DNA from: Chrysogorgia sp. JL179-B06
Taxonomy: Eukaryota; Cnidaria; Anthozoa; Scleralcyonacea; Chrysogorgiidae
Assembly (NCBI GenBank): GCA_035772405.1
Contig: JAYKKM010000253.1
Span: 1,076,501-1,140,500, forward strand
Length of the DNA stretch: 64,000 bases
Reading direction: 5' to 3'
This document shows, in pieces, positions 10,391 through 20,345 of this stretch. Below the pieces are notes generated by a model. It had not been told where the DNA came from. It did no database searches and saw only the letters and a list, made by a program, of their open reading frames with translations. The number at the start of each line of letters is the position of its first letter. Position 1 is the stretch's first letter. The translations under genes were made by a program, and so were the position numbers.

Positions 10391-12023
10391 TTAAGAAATT
10401 ATAAGAATAAAACGGGTAAAGTTTCATATAAATCCCGAAGTTTCATATAAATACCATAATATAAATCGGTGGTAAAACCGTGTCTTGGTCATAATCATAC
10501 ATTAATTAGCACACATTGTTATGTAGCAGCTAGACTTAATAAATACCATATTCAAATCAGCTGTTATTTCTAAAATAAAGCATTATCGTAAGAGTTAGTA
10601 TTAGGTTTAGGGTTAGAGTTAAGACTAATGTTTTGAATTCGGGATAATTCTGAAACGTCAGCCAAAAGAGGGACTTCTCATTACAATGCGAACTGATAAT
10701 CCTCACAACATGATAAAAAAACACACCACATGTGGCTCGTTCTTCGTGTAGAGGACACAGACTACGTCATAGTCTGATAAACGTTATTTTCGGAGCAATC
10801 AGAAGCTTTACAGCAACAAAAACTCTAACCATAACCCAAACAAAAACTCTATCACTAACCCTAAAATAAAAAAATACTAACCTACTTCTAAACCCAACTT
10901 TTCGATTATGCAAATTTCTGTGTCCTCTACACGGAAGGACCCCCACATGTCCACAGCTCTTGAACGTGAGTAAGTTGAGTATCCTAATAAAGTAAAACAA
11001 GTACATTTGTGATTGATTGTTTTCATATTGGAGTACCAAATAAATTTGAGTGCAGCAACCAACCAGAAGAGAAAGGTTAGGACCGTTTCAAACGTCGAAC
11101 TTTTCATGTGCCGAATCTATAATACAAATGAACTTGAACAAAGGGTTTTGCTAATTTACATTAGGTTCGGTACATAAAAAGTTCGACGATTGAACTTGGC
11201 CTTCTTAGATTATTGTACATGTTTTGTTGTCTGTCTAAGAAAGAATACGTCAAGGACAAATGCGCTTTTATTTCTGCCCTTCCTTCTCGAATTGCTTTCC
11301 CCCAGCTGTTATGACGTCAATCGAATATCGGGGGCGGCACATACATAATAGAGACCTTTGAGGTTGAGATTTGAGGACGAAGACGAGTACGAAGACGAGT
11401 TTACCATTGCCATGGTTCTTTTCCATTGTTGTTTCTCCATTGCGCAGAAAAGTTCGTCTTCGTACTCGTACTCGTACTCAATCTAAAGGTCGCTATTACA
11501 ACTAACCTACAGTACAAACTAAATTATAATTCACATTCAGAAATAGTACATACTCCAGTATCCAGTATGTATATAGTCTTGCAGAAGACATTAGATGAAC
11601 TACATCACTAAGTGACATTCCTTTTTAATCGAGCTTTTAATAAATCTTAATCAGTTAGTCTAATTATGCATCTAGTCACTCTTCATGAAAAGTATAGAAA
11701 TCAGAATAATTATATATACATTTATAGACATATCCCAGCATGATGCGGACAAACAAACTGAAATTGAGTATGAAGAATTCCCAATGGCATTTCCTATTGT
11801 TTAGGACTGTACTTAGATTTAATGCCGACAAACGTCAACATCCTACGTCATCTGTGCGCTCCGCTATTAGTCGCCCGAAATGGTAATTTGACATTGTGTC
11901 AAAATTATTGCGGGCGCTCATTGGTTTATAGGTTGATTTTAAATTGATCTCTTTCTTCACATCTGATCTCGTCACCGTTCGAAGTGTTTTTTTCTTGGAG
12001 ATGTTCACTGATATCATATATTC
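10391..12023. other. No gene; several fold-back repeats
   Basis: 10,720-10,960 is an imperfect inverted repeat whose arms contain GTGTAGAGGACACAG and CTGTGTCCTCTACAC, with TAACCC-like repeats between them. 11,365-11,485 is another fold-back, GACGAAGACGAGTACGAAGA on the left and TCTTCGTACTCGTACTCGTA on the right. 10,555-10,610 is inverted relative to 4,435-4,490. No convincing coding frame was seen. Confidence 0.5.
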
Positions 12024-12027
12024 TTAA

Positions 12028-12988
12028 AGTGCACCTAACCCCAAAATGGGTTTTTAGCGATATAAAATCTTGATATAATTTATAGTATTACGGCGCTTTT
12101 TGATGGACCACTTCTGTGGCTACGAGAAGTCTGGAACGAGTAAATTTTGTGACGTCACGCAAGGCACTCGCCTTTAAGATAAACGTTCGGTCTACATGGA
12201 AATTCACTATAAATTGTCGGTTTATCTACATTGATATACTGCGTTCGTTTGCTGATTGTGAAAAGATGGTTAACAGTTGTTTAGCTGTCATTTGCATGAA
12301 TAAATCGTGCCTAAGTTCAGGTATAACTTATACCGTATAAGTCTTCACATTATTTCTTATTACAAAAAATATTTTGTTAGATTGCAGAATACCCGTCTAT
12401 ACTTTCTCGACTTCTGCTTGTTAATCAGCCTTGACCCAGTTTGAGCTGGATAATGGAAGTTTACCAGTGCCTTTAGTAAGGCCATTTAAAAATATTCAGG
12501 TGTATTATCAGCGCCCGCAACACATTTTCGTGCCATACTGTTTCATGTCAATCTCTCGCTTAAGCCTAGTTTCATTTGCTCGCCACGACCGCAATGGTGT
12601 CATAGTGGACGATGTAATAGAGTGTCCATCATGCAGCAGACAAAAGACAAGATAGATCGACACTCTATTACATCGACCACTATGACACCGTTGCGATCGT
12701 GGCGACCAAATGGAAATGTGAAAAGCCTGGGTGCGAGGTTGATGGAAACCAGGCTTTAAGGCCGAACCGAACAACGCAAACATGCCCTTGCGTGACGTCA
12801 GAAAACGTGCTAGATCCATAGCTCCTTGTTGTCAAAAAATACGACGGCGCCGGGCCATCAAAAGCTAAATTCAAAAGGCCATAAATATCGAACGATTTGC
12901 CTAAATTGAAAAATGTTTTCACAGAAATACTAGAAATCATACCAAGATTTGATATCGCTAAAATATTTTGGGGTAAGGTACCGGTCGG
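12028..12988. mobile_element. TTAA MITE, AGTGCACCTAACCCC end
   Basis: The left end follows TTAA (12,024-12,027) and reads AGTGCACCTAACCCCAAAA, the same terminus as the element at 63,137-63,918. The two halves are inverted copies around a centre near 12,630-12,660, where TCTATTACATCG and its complement face each other. The right end GGGGTAAGGTACC is decayed, so its boundary is approximate. Confidence 0.7.
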
Positions 12989-13067
12989 TTTAATTGTTGA
13001 TCAGTAAAGTGGCTGGCAAATGTCTTTCCGGTTATAAATACGCTCACAATACACTAAGAGACCGGTA

Positions 13068-14062
13068 ATTACTCGGGCTACATGGTAGCACGAGTCTTAA
13101 ATTCGGCTCTGTTATTAGTATTCGTATTTTTGGGGTTCCACAAATTTGCAAAATTGCGCAATAATATTTCTCGTCAGGCTTTTGCGAAAGGCCTATCGTA
13201 GTTGAGCCGTGAGCGTAAGGTCACTCACTAAAGTAAGCACTTACAAAACCTACCAACATCTTGCCCAAAGGTAAAGCTGGTCCAAAAGAAAGAACTCACA
13301 GAACCGTGGACGAAACGTCAACATGCACATGCATCATAGTTTCACAGAGCATATACTCGTTGCAAGACAATTTAAGGGAATTAAAGCGATTTCGGACTTT
13401 CGTTTTATTGGCAATGAATCGCAGTTGGAAACGTTTACCGAGACCTGTAAACCCGCAAACCATTCTCCAAGATGAAAGAAACACAGACGAGAGATCAATC
13501 ATAAAGACGGAATGGACAGCTTCCGAAGGACAAGGAAATATAATTATGCTCATGTGTTGACATTTATCTCGTGAAACTCCGTAATATTTATCATTATGAA
13601 ACGTTGTGTTTTTGTCCAATTCTATATCGAAATGATCACTTGAATCTGGCGAATCGAACGCTGTAGGTTTCGTCTACTTAAAATGTGAAGATCAGATGTT
13701 ATATGAGAAAATGCGTAAGCGATTAAAGTACCTAAAACCCGTCTTTAAAATCAAAGGACATGGCTTCAAGGTCTATTCGACGTTTACCCGATGATTTAAT
13801 GCTTTTATGTCCATTAAACCGATGTAATTTCGTAACAGATATGTTTCATATACCTTGCCGTTGATTTATATAAGTTTTGATGTATATTATATAAGTTTTG
13901 ACACTGCATGGGGGGGGGGGGCGAGCTTGCGTGCAGACGCCTGATTTTTCTTCGTCCCCAGCCCAACTTTGCTTCTAAACATTTCCCATTTCTTTAAACG
14001 AGCGCTGAACAACGCCTTCAGTGCCTGATTACAGAAATCAGTAGCCCGAGTAAATGCCTGGA
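13068..14062 (-). mobile_element. Non-autonomous DNA element, copy 2 (inverted)
   Basis: The ends are ATTACTCGGGCTAC at the left and GTAGCCCGAGTAAAT followed by AGGCGTCTTGTTATT at the right. Its interior is the reverse complement of the element at 233-1,330, lacking about 100 bases that copy 1 has near its left end. The two copies face each other across roughly 12 kb. No transposase is seen. Confidence 0.65.
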
Positions 14063-14892
14063 CAGGCGTCTTGTTATTTATGGCCGGAGTGGGGCCGAAG
14101 AGAAAATGGTTGGGTGACTGAATATTCTAAGACCTAAATGGTTGGGTAAAAAAAATCACTTCTCTGAAGGGTTGGGTAGAACCCCTCGACCGCCTTTTCT
14201 ATATCCCCCGAAAAGGAAAGCAGGCTCTGGGTACAAGTTGCCTACAGCAACTAATAGCTGCAATCCACCCCCGAGTGGGGACTAGGACTAGTTGGTAAAC
14301 TAGAAGTACGTTCCGCAATAACCCCTCACTCGTAAAAATCTGTTTGTGTACTTAGAAATTAATGGGCAATCAGGCGGCCGCTTCGTCGTACATTATTTTG
14401 AACGTTATCTCGGTCAATATTTAACCGTTTTCAATTCTGAAAACAGATTTGGAGTTGGCCCTAAAACTCCCATATATATATATATATAATTATATAAAAT
14501 AATATTTGGCGTTTCACTCGATTAAACTACATATTCTAAGGATTTATGGTGAAGGAAATTTTCGAGTGTTGGAAGGTACTCATTCCAACGATTTACAAAG
14601 TAGCTGAAGAGCACGTATCTTCAAAATATAATAATTTCAAGCAAAAATTTGAAGTCTACATGAACAACAAAATAAATAAACGAACTGAATATATAATCAC
14701 ATCATTAAATATCCAATATCATGTATCTTCAAAAAGTGAGAAAAGGATTTAAGTTGTCTCTGAACAAAAGTGTTTAAAAAGGGTCGTCTTTCGTCATCAA
14801 AAAGATCGTATTTAGTCAACAAACATATTATATTTTGATGTTGATATACTGTGTACTGTAAATTACTATATTGTATAATTTGATTTATTTAG
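14063..14892. other. Dispersed repeat fragments and intron
   Basis: 14,080-14,210 (GGTTGGGTA motifs) matches parts of the inverted-repeat element at 57,295-57,838. 14,385-14,470 matches the dispersed repeat coding FERYLGQYL-like peptide seen at 32.0 and 58.2 kb. 14,540-14,575 is the reverse complement of 59,738-59,775. About 14,580-14,890 is similar to 26,735-27,100, so the block in front of the micro-exon array was duplicated with it. Confidence 0.55.
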
Positions 14893-14961
14893 TTCCCCTT
14901 GATCCAAGAGGATGTTTTTACTTTCGTCAGGAGTACGTGACTCCATCATTGGATGGTGAAG
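14893..14961 (+). CDS. Micro-exon A1 (69 bp, phase 1-1)
   Basis: The exon sits between TTTATTTAG and GTACGTGG. In phase 1 it reads PLDPRGCFYFRQEYVTPSLD followed by Gly-Glu and a split codon. It has the single cysteine of the A family, with Tyr where the B-family exons have the second Cys. The 94-bp intron that follows is not a multiple of three, so reading through would leave the frame. The protein family is not recognised. Confidence 0.6.
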
Positions 14962-15055
14962 GTACGTGGACAGGTTTTATTTCTATTATTTATTATCTTT
15001 TGTTGTTGATATACTGTGTACTGTAAATGATTATTGTATAATTTGATTTATTTAG

Positions 15056-15124
15056 TTTCCCTTGATCCAATGGGATGTTTTTACTTTCGTCAGGAGTACG
15101 TGACTCCATCATTGGATGGTGGAG
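15056..15124 (+). CDS. Micro-exon A2 (69 bp, phase 1-1)
   Basis: It is a near copy of A1 with the same acceptor and donor, beginning SLDPMGCFYFRQEYV and ending SLDGG. Arg has become Met at the PRG motif. Length and phase are preserved. Confidence 0.58.
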
Positions 15125-15218
15125 GTACGTGGACAGGTTTTATTTCTATTATTTATTATCTTTTGTTGTTGATATACTGTGTACTGTAAATGATTGTTGT
15201 ATAATTTGATTTATTTAG

Positions 15219-15283
15219 TTCCCCTTGATCCAAGGGATGTTTGTTCTTCTGTAAGGAATACGTGACATCATTGGATGGTAAAG
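15219..15283 (+). pseudogene. Micro-exon A3, 65 bp, frameshifted
   Basis: Acceptor TTTATTTAG and donor GTACGTGG are intact, but the exon is 65 bp: one base is lost in the CCAAGAGGATG region and three at the ACTCCATCA region. Including it would shift the downstream frame, so it is a broken unit or is skipped. Confidence 0.6.
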
Positions 15284-15380
15284 GTACGTGGTCAGGTTTT
15301 ATTTATATATTTACTATCTTTTGTTGTTGATATACGGTATACTGTAAATTATTATATTGTACAATTTGAAGTTTATCTAG

Positions 15381-15407
15381 TTCCCCTTGATCCAAGGGAT
15401 GTTTGTT
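15381..15407 (+). pseudogene. Micro-exon A4, truncated
   Basis: After the acceptor at 15,379-15,380 only about 27 bases of exon remain (TTCCCCTTGATCCAAGGGAT...). They then run into a CGACCCTCGAC-type short tandem repeat, so the exon has no donor. Confidence 0.65.
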
Positions 15408-15530
15408 TCGACCCTCGACCAATAGATAGACTCGCCACTTATTAGCATCCCTCGACATTTGACCCTCGACATTCGACCCTCGACATTCGACCCTCGACCA
15501 ATACTCCCCACTAATTAGCATTTTTGCATG
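15408..15530. repeat. CCTCGACATT short tandem repeat
   Basis: Irregular repeats of GACCCTCGAC with CATT spacers, flanked by two similar segments with TAGCAT. It interrupts the last A-array micro-exon. Confidence 0.75.
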
Positions 15531-16252
15531 GCCTCTTCACGGATTGGAAGTTAAAAATAGCAAATGAGATTCCTTCTTTTACATTTCATTAATTATTTGT
15601 TGTTTTTCGTTACCTGATTGCCTTATTTCAGTCACATGATGTTAGTTCTTATACTAGAAAAAAGAAAATGGAGGAATATTTTGATAAAACACTCACAAAA
15701 AAATACCACTCGTAACACTTTCTTGTGCTCTTCTTCCAACTTCCAAAGTTACTTGAAAGAAATATAGAAATTATAAAGATTGCCGTTTACAACTCTTCCA
15801 TATCTCACTTTGTTCTTGAGATATTAAGATTTGTTTGATATGTGAATGATACTCACTGTGACATCACATTGCACATGATGACTTATTGAAGAAGCATGTT
15901 TATCTTTGGGATTATGTAACAAAATTATGAAACTCTGCATGCCGTGTGTCCCATGATACTCAAGATGCGAAATTATGTTTCAAGTGATTTGATAATCCTA
16001 AAAATATATACAGAACTTTTCAGTTGGTCAATGCAGTTTGACGAATTTCAAAGTGAATTTCTTACTACATAAACAACTTGTTCGTATGACTTCACCTTAA
16101 CTCTGTGGTCTCTTCAACTTAGGAGAAAATTAAGATGAAGTCATCACCTCTCCATTTTGTCCACTATAGTTGTTCTTCCAGTATACGGAGACCTGAGAAT
16201 TTTTAAATCAATCAATTTGGTAAATACATTCCTTTCTTTTTGTGTATAGAGG
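15531..16252. other. Intronic/unassigned sequence
   Basis: No supported frame. 15,780-15,900 resembles the inner part of the AGTGCCCC MITE family (ACAACTCTTCCATATCTCAC, TGATATG). 16,130-16,250 matches 28,218-28,340 and leads into the conserved acceptor TTTCTTTTTGTGTATAG. Confidence 0.45.
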
Positions 16253-16287
16253 AGATTCACACGTCCGTAAAAGATATCCAACCTGAA
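16253..16287 (+). CDS. Candidate terminal exon after array A
   Basis: After TTTTTGTGTATAGAG the phase-1 reading is DSHVRKRYPT then TGA, parallel to DSDVGKRYPT-stop after array B. The pyrimidine tract, acceptor, phase and stop are shared by three copies in the window. An acceptor two bases upstream would give a different, non-matching tail, so I prefer this one. An AATAAA lies at about 16,431. Confidence 0.45.
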
Positions 16288-16689
16288 TGATCAACTACAT
16301 CCAGCCATGGGACATGTTCTTTATTATTATTTTAGAATATCATCACCGGATATTTATTACTCACGAACTTCGTATTGAACTGACGTACAGTATTTTAGGT
16401 GTTGTGATTACATAGATTAAGATGATTTATTAAATAAACTACATGGCAACCAAAAAGGACGACTTTGCGTATGCAAGATTACAAAATTTTAAAAGGATGC
16501 TACATAGTTTCTATTAAAATATTTACAATACAATTAATTAATATAAAAGTAATAAAGAAAACCAATACTAACATATATAATTTATATTAATAAAAATTCT
16601 TAATTCTAAAACAGCATAATTTAATAAAAGATTTGCAGCTATACACGTGGACATTAAACTGGTTAGTTCCATAGCGGGGTAGGTTAAAA
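16288..16689. other. Putative 3' UTR and flank
   Basis: The first ~100 bases match the sequence after the terminal exon at 28,342 (CATCCAGCCATG, TTCTTTATTATTATTTTAGA). The rest is AT-rich, with AATAAA near 16,431 and no coding frame. Confidence 0.4.
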
Positions 16690-16741
16690 GTAGAAACAAT
16701 TGGAAACTATTTAGAAGTCTTAATCTAGAAGATGCATCAAG

Positions 16742-17559
16742 CAGGGGCGTTGGAAGCAGGGGGGCCGGGGGGGCCGCGGCCCCCCCAATATTATAAAAGG
16801 GGGGGCCGGAATAGCTTTCGGCCCCCCCAATAATAATTGCATTTGAAAGAAAAATTGCAGCAAAAAATTGAATTCGAAAGTAGAAGTTCGAAAACAACAT
16901 CTTCCCATTAATGTTCTGTTAAACTGTCATAGAAGTAATTAGAAAAAATAATCACAATATCTTTGAATGTTAACCCGAATGTTTTGCTAAACTAAAGTAC
17001 TAATATTTCTCAAGTTTACGCAGCCCTACTCTAGTTAGCCTGATTATCAGACGGTACGGTGTTCGCTCATTCCACCTCCGCGGGGAGGTGGGAGGTGGAG
17101 TGAGCGAACACCGTACCGTCTGATAATCAGGCTATACTCTAGTAGGCTTTCTTTTTTGACTAAGCAGAGCGGCAGAAATCGCGGAATGATTGAGGCTAAA
17201 AGGTAGCCGCGGTTGAAAAAAAACGTCTAGAATGTCTATGTCGAACTCATTGATCATTGCAATAATATATGTTGTCAGTGGTTGCCACTGCTCACAGCGG
17301 GAGAGCAGGGTGTGCCATTGTTTGGGGCCTACTTGGGGTCCACCACAGTCTATAAACGTCTGAGCTGAAAAATCACCGCTCAGAATGCAGGAAATGCCAT
17401 TTGCGGGAATCTAGATTACAAAATTTTTGGGGGGCATACGGTACTCGGATTAATAGTTATCATGACCACCCATTTGGGACTAGCTTCGCCACTGACAGGT
17501 ACAACGAAAATTTTTCTTTGGTCGGCCCCCCCAAGTTTAGAAAGCTTCCTACGCCCCTG
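16742..17559. mobile_element. hAT-type non-autonomous element, 818 bp
   Basis: The ends are CAGGGGCGTTGGAAGC and GCTTCCTACGCCCCTG, and both sides carry the exact 8-bp duplication GCATCAAG (16,734-16,741 and 17,560-17,567). CAGGG-type ends with an 8-bp duplication are diagnostic of hAT. The interior has G/C homopolymers, no transposase and a nested element at 17,036-17,134. Confidence 0.9.
17036..17134. mobile_element. 99-bp near-perfect hairpin with 9-bp TSD
   Basis: Arms of 44 bases (beginning TAGCCTGATTATCAGACGGT) with one mismatch surround an 11-base centre. The element is flanked on both sides by TACTCTAGT (17,027-17,035 and 17,135-17,143). Nine-base duplications are typical of Mutator-like elements. 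It sits inside the hAT element, so it inserted later. Confidence 0.85.
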
Positions 17560-17830
17560 GCATCAAGTATGGAAAACATAGTCAGTTTTCCTTGCTTTCT
17601 TTTAAATACGGAAATCTATATATTGTATGTAGTTACTTGTGTATAAGGTAAGACCAACGACACGAAAACCATGACCCATACAGGATACGCCTTCCGTATA
17701 CATTAGGAATGCTATTTTTGGCGCAATTTTTGAACGCAGAGATGCTGATCTGGTACATTTTATATCGCGTTTATGTTTTGTTGTTGGATTTATCGTGCTG
17801 AGATTGTACCTCATCTCTTTTAATCTATTG

Positions 17831-19290
17831 CCTTTAATTACTTTGTAAAGACAAAACTGTTTGTGATTCGCTTGTGGCCATTACAACTGCCTGAAGGAAT
17901 TCATCTCTCTATTTCTCGTACTTTTATAAGAACCACATTGATCGTTCATCTGATCAAGCGATGATTGTTGTCTCGACCATCAATATGGCTTCCCATAAAA
18001 ATGTCTGGGCTTTATCCTTCTCTTTTTTCTTTGTCTAAGCAATAACCGAGAAGCAGTTCTTCGGATTCAAAATCAATCATTTTATCATAAACAAATGGGA
18101 AGGCATACCGATTTATCGGCGTGGTTGGGTGTCCACACGTAATTATCGTATTGTTATCGTTCATCATTATATGATTGTGTTACGATAAATATAAAGATAT
18201 TAACATTTCGGCATTATTGAGAGGAACTCCGTGAGGTAACATGTGGACAGACTCCCGCTGCATTCACTTCACTATGGCGCATAATGGCGGCGCCATGCAG
18301 AGGAAAAACCAATTTTCAAAACCAAGTAAATTTCTCCGATACGACCATGCGAAAACGGAAAACATTACGTCAATGTCGACATTAATGCGAGCGAAATGGT
18401 CGGAAATGGAATAGGTCTGAACGACATGTGTTTGCAATAGAATTTTTCTTCCAGAACAAATTAATCATTATATCCAAGGCAATATATACGTACGCCATTA
18501 TTCAAGGATATTCATTATCCAAGGAATATTGACCATTATCCAAGATTATTCAAGGATATTCATTATCCCTTGGATAATACACTCATAATCTTTGTCGAAA
18601 AGGATTTTTTTCTAAAAGAGTTATAAGTCGGCTTCTTAAAGAAATTCAAAGAAAATGTATATTTTCATAGTAGAAACATTCAGTTATTCATAGTAGAAAC
18701 TAATGATTCAGAATGCATAAAACGCCACTCAGCTTCTACATATGTGCTATCTTCGCGTTTAACTGCTTCAAAAGACATCATAATTATTATATATATAAAT
18801 TTGTCCCGCTAAAATATTTCAAATTCATATGCTTTCCATAAGGCCACAATACAGGCTATATATAACAATTGTATAGCCTGTGCTCAATTGACCAATAATA
18901 TCCCTCCTAGCTAGTATCCCCACAAGTGCAACATCGTTAATTAATCAGTTATCAACTGATTCAAATCCATCAATTTTACTAAATGGGTACTTACATTAAA
19001 TCCTGAACTCGTCACATCAAATTCAAACCATGCACTCAATGCATCGAATTTAAATTCCTCACATGAAAAAAAAACATGCTTAAATTCAAATCACTCGCCG
19101 GCAAAGTATGTTTTCGACAAACGTTTATTTTCCACAAACGAAAACATCATGTGATTGTTATAAATTGATGGATTGTGATAATTAACCGCAAGAGTCATCC
19201 GTTTATCTCTAAAAGGTGGGGGGAGTTCATGTTGCCGAAATGAATAGGGCGGCTGTATTATTAAGCGGTGCACTTAATATGTAATCATAA
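17831..19290. other. No gene seen
   Basis: AT-rich sequence with small internal repeats, notably TTCAAGGATATTCATTATCC units at 18,500-18,575. I found no supported coding frame. The last ~90 bases lead into a TATA box. Confidence 0.4.
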
Positions 19291-19294
19291 CGGG

Positions 19295-19303
19295 TATAAA
19301 ATA
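19295..19303 (+). promoter_or_regulatory. TATA box before first exon 1c
   Basis: TATAAAATA lies 45-53 bases upstream of the ATG at 19,348. A start of transcription about 30 bases downstream (near 19,325) would give a short 5' leader, consistent with a core promoter for this exon. Confidence 0.5.
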
Positions 19304-19347
19304 GTGGTGCCACTCTTGTGAAATCAGATAGAGCGATAGGTTTACAA

Positions 19348-19426
19348 ATGGCAGATCCAAATTCGTTTATCTGCAGCGACTCTGAAACAGACGATGTAAA
19401 CCCAGATGAACTCAGGGATGAACAAG
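19348..19426 (+). CDS. Candidate first exon 1c (phase-1 donor)
   Basis: The ATG opens 26 codons starting MADPNSFICSDSETDD and ending PDELRDEQ, followed by G|GTAACT in phase 1. Like the other candidate first exons it is short, strongly acidic, free of hydrophobic segments and ends in a codon split after its first base. Block X2 begins about 570 bases downstream, the same spacing as block X3 after the exon at 22,632. It could splice to the micro-exons at 27.1 kb; the intron would exceed 7 kb. Confidence 0.5.
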
Positions 19427-19997
19427 GTAACTGCATTGGTATAGAATAGTATATTTGGCGTTAATAATTCAAGCATGCACTCGACTTAGCGTATAAATGT
19501 CAAACTGATGGAAATAATGATAAGTGCATGATGTTGGATATATATTCTGAATGTTTATATATTATAAAACTAAACTGCGTGGTGAAATTGTTTATGCGAT
19601 ACACAAAGAAAGTGTATCATTTCTACACTCCATTAAACGTCATATTAATCGAAAATGAATTGTCAAGTTTCCCATGACGGCCGTAAAATGCACGAACAGG
19701 TTTTAACTCAAAAGATGGAATGACCAGATTTTCATGCAAGGCTCTAATGTGTCAAGGAAAAACTTGTCAAGGAAAGCTAAATTCAATATTTGACCGACTC
19801 GAACCTTGTCTTACGGTTTCGAATATACACTTCGATGTATCTAAATTCTCCGTCATGAGTTTATACCCTCGGCCTCGTCGTCGGAAGACATGAAAATTAG
19901 GCTGAAAGTGCTTATGTTGTAGGCTACATTACGTCAAAGAGGTGAAAGCTCTTACTTTAATTAGTCATGGACTTCGAGAAACAGTCCATACAATTCT
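19427..19997. other. Intron-like sequence, no gene seen
   Basis: AT-rich sequence between candidate exon 1c and block X2, with no coding frame or recognisable repeat. Confidence 0.4.
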
Positions 19998-20345
19998 TTT
20001 GGAAACAATTGGAAACTATTTGGAAGTCTCAATGTAGAACGTCATTGCTTTCTTTTAAATACCCGTCGTTGTATAGCCTATATAGCTTTCGTATAAGGTA
20101 AGACCACGTTTACACGCGGCATATACCGCATATATAGCTTTCTGTATATCCATGATGGCCCATATAGATGATACTGCCTTTCGTTTACTTTATGAAACGC
20201 TGTTTTTCGAACGTCTGTTCCGCTCCTCTTCTGAAAGTGAAACGTTTCATTATATCGCATAGATTTTCAGGGCACTTCACGCATATAGTATATTCAGTAA
20301 GGAGTCACACAATCAATTGATGTGTTCATTGTTGTTGGATTAATG
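19998..20345. repeat. Paralogous block X2
   Basis: It shares with X1 and X3 the series AACAATTGGAAACTATTTGG, CTTTCTTTTAAATAC, GTATAAGGTAAGACCA, GTTTACTTTATG...ACGCTGTTTTT and TTGTTGTTGGATTA. This marks it as the same duplicated block. Confidence 0.65.

Larger units (their letters stand above)
16690..17830. repeat. Paralogous block X1, split by a hAT element
   Basis: AACAATTGGAAACTATTT...GAAGTCTTAAT at 16,690-16,733 resumes after the hAT insertion as 17,560-17,830 (CTTGCTTTCTTTTAAATACG, GTATAAGGTAAGACCA, TTGTTGTTGGATT). The same series occurs at 19,998-20,345 and 23,262-23,560. It is not obviously coding. Confidence 0.65.

Noticed and set aside
10860..10870. Telomere-like CTAACCCT repeats near 4,440, 10,860 and 41,350
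   Set aside because: Only one to three degenerate units occur, inside fold-back repeats; this is not a telomere or interstitial telomeric array.
14546..14752. 68-codon ORF MVKEIFECWKVL...
   Set aside because: Its start lies in a dispersed repeat also found inverted at 59,738, and the rest is AT-rich sequence shared with 26.7 kb, where the frame is not kept.
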